NCBI RefSeq assembly: GCF_049608145.1
Contig: NZ_JBMYXF010000023.1
Location: forward strand, 1 to 44,150
DNA: 44,150 bases
From: Halocynthiibacter sp049608145
GTDB lineage: Bacteria > Pseudomonadota > Alphaproteobacteria > Rhodobacterales > Rhodobacteraceae
Reading direction: 5' to 3'
Both the position numbers and the translations under genes were made by a program. The notes under the pieces were generated by a model. That model saw only the letters and a program-made list of their open reading frames with translations. It ran no database searches and was not told where the DNA came from. Position 1 is the stretch's first letter. Each line of letters begins with the position of its first letter. Positions 40,098-44,150 of the stretch are shown piece by piece.

Positions 40098-41390
40098 ATG
40101 GATGCCCGCAGCATTATCCTGCGCCTGCGCGAAAAAGAAACGCTCAGCGCTGATGAAATCCGCTGGTTTGCCAAAGGCCTTGCCGATGGTACGGTCACGG
40201 ATGCCCAAGCGGGTGCATTTGCCATGGCCACCTGCCTGAACGGTCTGGGCGATGCGGGCCGTGTGGCTCTGACACAGGCGATGCGTGACAGCGGTGATGT
40301 GATGACATGGGATCTGCCCGGGCCTGTGGTCGACAAACATTCCACCGGCGGCGTCGGAGATTGCGTATCTCTGATCCTGGCCCCCGCCCTTGCGGCCTGC
40401 GGGGCCTATGTGCCGATGATTTCCGGGCGTGGGCTTGGCCATACAGGCGGCACACTTGATAAACTCGAAGCGATCCCGGGTGTGAACACCGAAGTCTCCG
40501 AAGCAAAATTTCGCCAAATGGTTGGCGCGCTGGGATGTGCTATTGTGTCGGCCACCGGCGATATGGCCCCGGCAGACAAGCGGCTTTATGCGATACGTGA
40601 TGTGACCTCGACGGTGGAAAGCATTGATTTGATCACCGCATCCATCCTGTCGAAAAAACTGGCGGCGGGGCTGGAAACCCTGGTGTTGGATGTGAAATGC
40701 GGATCAGGTGCGTTTATGGGCAGCACGGATGAGGCGAAAGCCCTGGCGCAGGCGCTTGTGTCTACGGCAAATGGTGCCGACTGTGCGACGCTTGCCCTGG
40801 TCACGGATATGAATTCCCCTCTTGCACCAGCGGCGGGAAATGCGCTGGAAGTGCGCGAATGCCTGCGGGTGCTGGAAGGGCGCCGTCAGGGCGTGCTTTT
40901 GCAACTGACAGCCGCGCTTGGCGGGGCCTTGTTGCGGGAGGCGGGGCTGGCCACGGATGAAGCCAAAGGTCGCAGCATGATCCGCGCAGCCATCGCATCG
41001 GGCCAAGCCCGAGAAATCTTTGCGCAGATGATCAAAGCCCTGGGCGGCCCAGATGACGTAACCGAGGCCTGCCTGCCCGAAGCCCCTGTTGTACTGGAGG
41101 TCTGTGCATCGAATGCCGGTGTTATCACGCGAATGGATGCGCGCGCTCTGGGCGAAGCGGTGGTGCATCTTGGGGGCGGGCGTCTTTATGGTGGGCAGAA
41201 GCTGGATATGGCCGTGGGTCTGTCGGATCTTGGACGTGTCGGGGATGCCGTTGAAAAAGACGCCCCACTTGCCATGGTGCATGCGGCGGATGAAACGGCA
41301 GCGGCCACGGCGGCCAAAGTAGTTCGTGGCGCGATTTCTATTGGCGAAGCAGCGGATGCCACTCCTCTGATTTTGGAGACAATCGAATGA
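40098..41390 (+). CDS. deoA: Thymidine phosphorylase
   Basis: It cleaves thymidine (and deoxyuridine) to base and deoxyribose-1-phosphate. The 430-aa protein has the phosphorylase signature VVDKHSTGGVGDCVSL near residues 77-92, GRGLGHTGGTLDKLEAIPG, and the phosphate- and cofactor-binding LDVKCGSGAFM near 195. These are shared with pyrimidine-nucleoside phosphorylase, but the lysine-rich C-terminus and length favour DeoA. It overlaps the deoB start by four bases (ATGA), indicating coupled expression. It turns the deoxynucleosides delivered by Cdd into substrates for DeoB. Confidence 0.95.
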   Translation: MDARSIILRLREKETLSADEIRWFAKGLADGTVTDAQAGAFAMATCLNGLGDAGRVALTQAMRDSGDVMTWDLPGPVVDKHSTGGVGDCVSLILAPALAACGAYVPMISGRGLGHTGGTLDKLEAIPGVNTEVSEAKFRQMVGALGCAIVSATGDMAPADKRLYAIRDVTSTVESIDLITASILSKKLAAGLETLVLDVKCGSGAFMGSTDEAKALAQALVSTANGADCATLALVTDMNSPLAPAAGNALEVRECLRVLEGRRQGVLLQLTAALGGALLREAGLATDEAKGRSMIRAAIASGQAREIFAQMIKALGGPDDVTEACLPEAPVVLEVCASNAGVITRMDARALGEAVVHLGGGRLYGGQKLDMAVGLSDLGRVGDAVEKDAPLAMVHAADETAAATAAKVVRGAISIGEAADATPLILETIE

Positions 41391-42613
41391 CCCGGAAACG
41401 CGCGTTCTTGATTGTAATGGATTCTGTCGGTTGTGGTGGCGCAGCTGATGCAGGTCAGTTTTTCAATGGTGATCTACCGGATACAGGTGCCAATACGCTT
41501 GCCCATATTGCGCAGGCTTGCATGAATGGTCATGCGGAAGATGGGCGCAGCGGGCCTTTGAATATGCCCAATCTCGCGGCATCCGGCATCGGGGCTGCGG
41601 TGCGCCTCGCTTCAGGGGCGGATGCCCCTGCGCTCGGCGCACCCTCTGGCACGCCAGAGGCGCTCTGGGGGGCGGCCAGTGAGCTGTCGCAAGGCAAGGA
41701 TACGCCTTCAGGGCATTGGGAAATCGCTGGGGTGCCCGTGCCTTGGGATTGGCATTACTTCCCGGATCAGGATGTCAGTTTCGGCGAAGACCTGATGGCC
41801 GAGGTTGCGCGTCTTTGCGGGGCAGAGGGGACGCTGTGTAACCGGCACGGATCCGGCACTGCGGTGATTGATCAATTTGCAGCGGAACATATCAAAACCG
41901 GCTGGCCCATCTGTTACACCTCTGCTGATAGCGTCTTTCAGATCGCGGCGCATGAGGCGCATTTCGGTCTTGAACGCCTGCAGAAACTTTGTGCGGACAT
42001 CGCGCCAACCCTGCATAAAATGAAAGTTGGCCGTGTCATCGCACGCCCTTTCACCGGGGATGCAGAAAACGGATACAGCCGCACAACAAATCGCCATGAT
42101 TACGCCATTGCCCCACCGTCCGACACATTGTGCGATGTGGCGCAAAAGGCTGGGCGACATGTTTATGCCATTGGTAAAATTGGTGATATTTTCTCGATGC
42201 GCGGGATTGATGAGAACAGAAAAGGCACAGACCGTACCCTGATGGGGCATCTTCTGGATGTGATGGGCGAGGCAGTCGAGGGCAGCTTTACTTTTGCCAA
42301 TTTCGTTGAGTTTGACAGTCTGTTTGGTCATCGTCGCGATGTGTCTGGCTATGCGAATGCCTTGGAATGGTTTGACAGCTGTCTGCCCGATATCAAAGCC
42401 CTTATGCGGGAAGGCGACCTTGTGATATTCACCGCAGATCACGGCAATGATCCCACCTGGAGCGGCACAGATCACACCCGCGAACGTGTGCCGGTGATTG
42501 CCCTGGGCAAGGGCGCCGGCGAAATTGGCCTTGTGGGGTTCAGCGATATTGCGGCCTCTGTCGCCGATCATCTGCAATTGCCGGCGTTTGGACCGGGTAC
42601 AAGTTTTTTGTGA
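41387..42613 (+). CDS. deoB: Phosphopentomutase
   Basis: It interconverts (deoxy)ribose-1- and 5-phosphate. The 408-aa alkaline-phosphatase-superfamily enzyme has the metal- and nucleophile-bearing opening AFLIVMDSVGCGGAADA. It also has SGHWEIAG near residues 108-115, KIGDIFSMRGI, and the C-terminal metal motif ITADHGNDPTWSGTDHTRE with its histidine and aspartate ligands. It lies in frame overlap with deoA and 6 bp before add, within the salvage operon. Confidence 0.96.
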   Translation: MTRKRAFLIVMDSVGCGGAADAGQFFNGDLPDTGANTLAHIAQACMNGHAEDGRSGPLNMPNLAASGIGAAVRLASGADAPALGAPSGTPEALWGAASELSQGKDTPSGHWEIAGVPVPWDWHYFPDQDVSFGEDLMAEVARLCGAEGTLCNRHGSGTAVIDQFAAEHIKTGWPICYTSADSVFQIAAHEAHFGLERLQKLCADIAPTLHKMKVGRVIARPFTGDAENGYSRTTNRHDYAIAPPSDTLCDVAQKAGRHVYAIGKIGDIFSMRGIDENRKGTDRTLMGHLLDVMGEAVEGSFTFANFVEFDSLFGHRRDVSGYANALEWFDSCLPDIKALMREGDLVIFTADHGNDPTWSGTDHTRERVPVIALGKGAGEIGLVGFSDIAASVADHLQLPAFGPGTSFL

Positions 42614-42619
42614 GGACCT

Positions 42620-43597
42620 ATGGAATTTCAAGACACAGCAAAAATTGAACTTCACCTGCATCTGGAAGGCGCAATGCCGCCGGAATTTGCCCGCCGTCTG
42701 GCGGATGAGAAAAACATCAGTCTGGATGGTGTTTTCGATGAAAACGGTGGCTATGCCTATCGCGATTTCTGGCACTTTCTTGAAGTGTACGAAGCCGCAA
42801 CCCAGGTGCTGACGGGCCCGGAAGAATTTGCGCGCCTAACAAAGGCCGTGTTGGAACAATCGGCGGAACATGGTGTGATCTACACGGAAGCGTTCATCAG
42901 CCCGGATTTTTGCGGGGGTGGTGATCTGGCCGCCTGGAAAGAATATCTCGCAGCTATGCAGCAGGCCGCTGCCGAGGCCGAACGCGATCACGGCATCAAA
43001 ATGCGTGGCATTGTCACCCCGATCCGTCATTTTGGCCCTGAAAAGGCCAAGGCGGCTGCGATTTGTGCGGCGGAAACCGCTGGCGACTTTATCACCGGGC
43101 TTGGCATTGGTGGCGATGAAAAGGCTGGTAAATTGGCTGATTTCGCATGGAGCTTTGAATGCGCCCGCGAAGCAGGTTTGCAACTGACAGCCCACGCCGG
43201 GGAATGGGGTGGGCCGGACAGTCTGCGCGATGCACTGACCCTGAATGTCGAACGTATTGGTCACGGTGTGCGGGCCATTGAAGACGCGGAACTGGTGAAA
43301 GAGCTTGTAGCGCGGCAGGTAACACTGGAAGTTTGCCCTGGCTCAAACGTCTTTCTTGGCGTTTACCCAAGACTACAGGACCATCCGATTGCGCGTTTGA
43401 TGGATGCGGGGGTGAATTGCACTGTGTCCACGGATGATCCGCCTTTTTTCCACACCACCATGACGAAAGAATATCAGGATCTCGCCCGGGTTTTCCGCTT
43501 TGACGAAGAGGTGTTTTCTGCATTAAACAGGGCGGCAGCACAGGCGGCATTCTGTGATGAAGACACGCGCGCCGCCCTTTTGAAACAGTTTACCTGA
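42620..43597 (+). CDS. add: Adenosine/adenine deaminase family protein
   Basis: A 325-aa TIM-barrel deaminase. The zinc ligands are HLHLEGA at residues 10-16, HAGEWG near 188-193 with the catalytic glutamate, and the DD of STDDPPFF near 275-282. All are intact, so it should hydrolyse the amino group of an adenine compound. The STDDPPFF end is not fully decisive between adenosine and adenine or modified-adenine deaminases. The nucleoside-operon context favours adenosine, so the symbol is a best guess. It is followed by upp after 14 bp. Confidence 0.88.
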   Translation: MEFQDTAKIELHLHLEGAMPPEFARRLADEKNISLDGVFDENGGYAYRDFWHFLEVYEAATQVLTGPEEFARLTKAVLEQSAEHGVIYTEAFISPDFCGGGDLAAWKEYLAAMQQAAAEAERDHGIKMRGIVTPIRHFGPEKAKAAAICAAETAGDFITGLGIGGDEKAGKLADFAWSFECAREAGLQLTAHAGEWGGPDSLRDALTLNVERIGHGVRAIEDAELVKELVARQVTLEVCPGSNVFLGVYPRLQDHPIARLMDAGVNCTVSTDDPPFFHTTMTKEYQDLARVFRFDEEVFSALNRAAAQAAFCDEDTRAALLKQFT

Positions 43598-43611
43598 TCC
43601 GGGAGCCCCCC

Positions 43612-44150
43612 ATGAGCGAGCATCTGACAATCGTTGACCACCCCCTGGTGCAACACAAGCTGACCCTGATGCGTCAGGAAAACACTGCAACTGCGGGCTT
43701 TCGTCAGCTTCTGCGTGAGATTTCCCAGCTTCTGGCTTATGAAGTCACCCGTGAACTGGAGATGACAACAAAGACCATCAGAACCCCGATGCAGGAAATG
43801 GACGCCCCGGTTTTGGCTGGTAAAAAGCTGGCACTGATTTCCATTCTGCGTGCGGGCAATGGCCTGTTGGATGGTGTTCTGGAATTGATCCCATCTGCAC
43901 GTGTTGGTTTTGTGGGTCTTTACCGCGACGAAGAAACTCTGCAGCCGGTGGAATATTACTTCAAAGTGCCCGAAGCCATGGAGGACCGTCTGGTCATCGC
44001 CGTTGATCCGATGCTGGCCACCGGGAACTCTTCCGTGGCGGCGATTGATATGCTGAAAAAATCCGGTGCGAAGAACATCCGCTTCCTCTGCCTTCTCGCC
44101 TCACCCGAAGGGGTCGCGCGCATGAAAGAAGCCCACCCAGATGTGCCGAT
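43612..44150 (+). CDS. upp: Uracil phosphoribosyltransferase, 3' end cut by window
   Basis: It makes UMP from uracil and PRPP. Codons from the ATG 43612 (MSEHLTIVDHPLVQHKLTLMR) run to the window end without a stop, about 179 residues of the usual 209-210. Visible signatures are LISILRAGNGLLDGVLEL, GLYRDEETLQPVEYY and the PRPP motif VIAVDPMLATGNSSVAA near residues 124-140. GGGAGC lies before the ATG. It completes the cdd-deoA-deoB-add salvage operon with a base-recapture step. Confidence 0.95.
   Translation, partial: MSEHLTIVDHPLVQHKLTLMRQENTATAGFRQLLREISQLLAYEVTRELEMTTKTIRTPMQEMDAPVLAGKKLALISILRAGNGLLDGVLELIPSARVGFVGLYRDEETLQPVEYYFKVPEAMEDRLVIAVDPMLATGNSSVAAIDMLKKSGAKNIRFLCLLASPEGVARMKEAHPDVP

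Noticed and set aside
41708..42775. 355-codon minus frame opposite deoB/add
   Set aside because: Antisense shadow of strong genes; its composition is typical of reversed coding sequence.
1..44150. Mobile element, prophage, toxin-antitoxin or defence system
   Set aside because: I see no transposase, integrase, phage structural gene, nuclease/methylase pair or terminal repeats; the window reads as conserved core genome.

Overview
The window is a gene-dense chromosomal stretch of a marine-type alphaproteobacterium, most likely a Rhodobacteraceae (Roseobacter-group) member. I infer this from gene order and protein character, not from a database search: the cytochrome aa3 cluster ctaC-ctaB-(small membrane protein)-ctaG-ctaE followed by SURF1, thrC, an M16 peptidase and a GNAT enzyme; a PTS-Ntr enzyme I near lysC; nrdR next to ribD; and a hybrid malic enzyme. 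Nearly all genes are housekeeping or salvage metabolism. I see no prophage, insertion sequence, CRISPR array, rRNA or tRNA.

Layout. 1-1500: start of a divergent TetR-like regulator, then a short operon with an NTF2-like (DUF1348) protein and a flavin-binding PNPOx-like protein. 1479-5230 (mostly minus): THUMP-type RNA methyltransferase, an 8-bp tandem repeat array, a structured gene-free stretch, the two CoA-transferase subunits scoA/scoB, and two small proteins (one of 40 aa) behind topA. 5243-11301 (minus): tldD, a membrane protein, dprA, topA. 11547-19088 (plus): the cytochrome oxidase assembly cluster, thrC, the M16 peptidase and a GNAT enzyme. 19130-19190: a second copy of the same 8-bp array. 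19252-20667: a GlcD-like FAD oxidoreductase. 20848-25687 (minus): a tightly coupled operon running flavin reductase-like gene, mtnP, SDR/DoxX fusion, DUF2269, DUF418, apt. 25785-31073: a GNAT enzyme, two tiny membrane proteins, ptsP, a small lipoprotein, a DOPA-dioxygenase-like gene and lysC. 31234-34113: a MarR regulator and yceI flanking a perfect 24-bp palindrome, then SDR, DUF1178 and NUDIX genes. 34475-36067: nrdR-ribD. 36075-38354: malic enzyme. 38538-44150: a VOC/bicupin fusion and the nucleoside salvage operon cdd-deoA-deoB-add-upp (upp cut by the window end).

How the genes work together. The cta genes mature and supply subunits of the aa3 oxidase; the catalytic subunit I gene is not here. 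MtnP and Apt form an adenine-recovery pair: MtnP releases adenine from methylthioadenosine and Apt turns it into AMP. They bracket three membrane-associated genes of unknown role. The cdd-deoA-deoB-add-upp run takes nucleosides to bases and pentose phosphates. LysC and ThrC serve aspartate-family amino acid synthesis, although they are far apart.

The least explained items are the paired CCGGAAAA octamer arrays, the uncharacterised membrane genes welded by start/stop overlaps into the mtnP-apt operon, a 40-aa small gene coupled behind topA, and several clean palindromes that look like operators (PhaR-like, MarR-like, NrdR-like).
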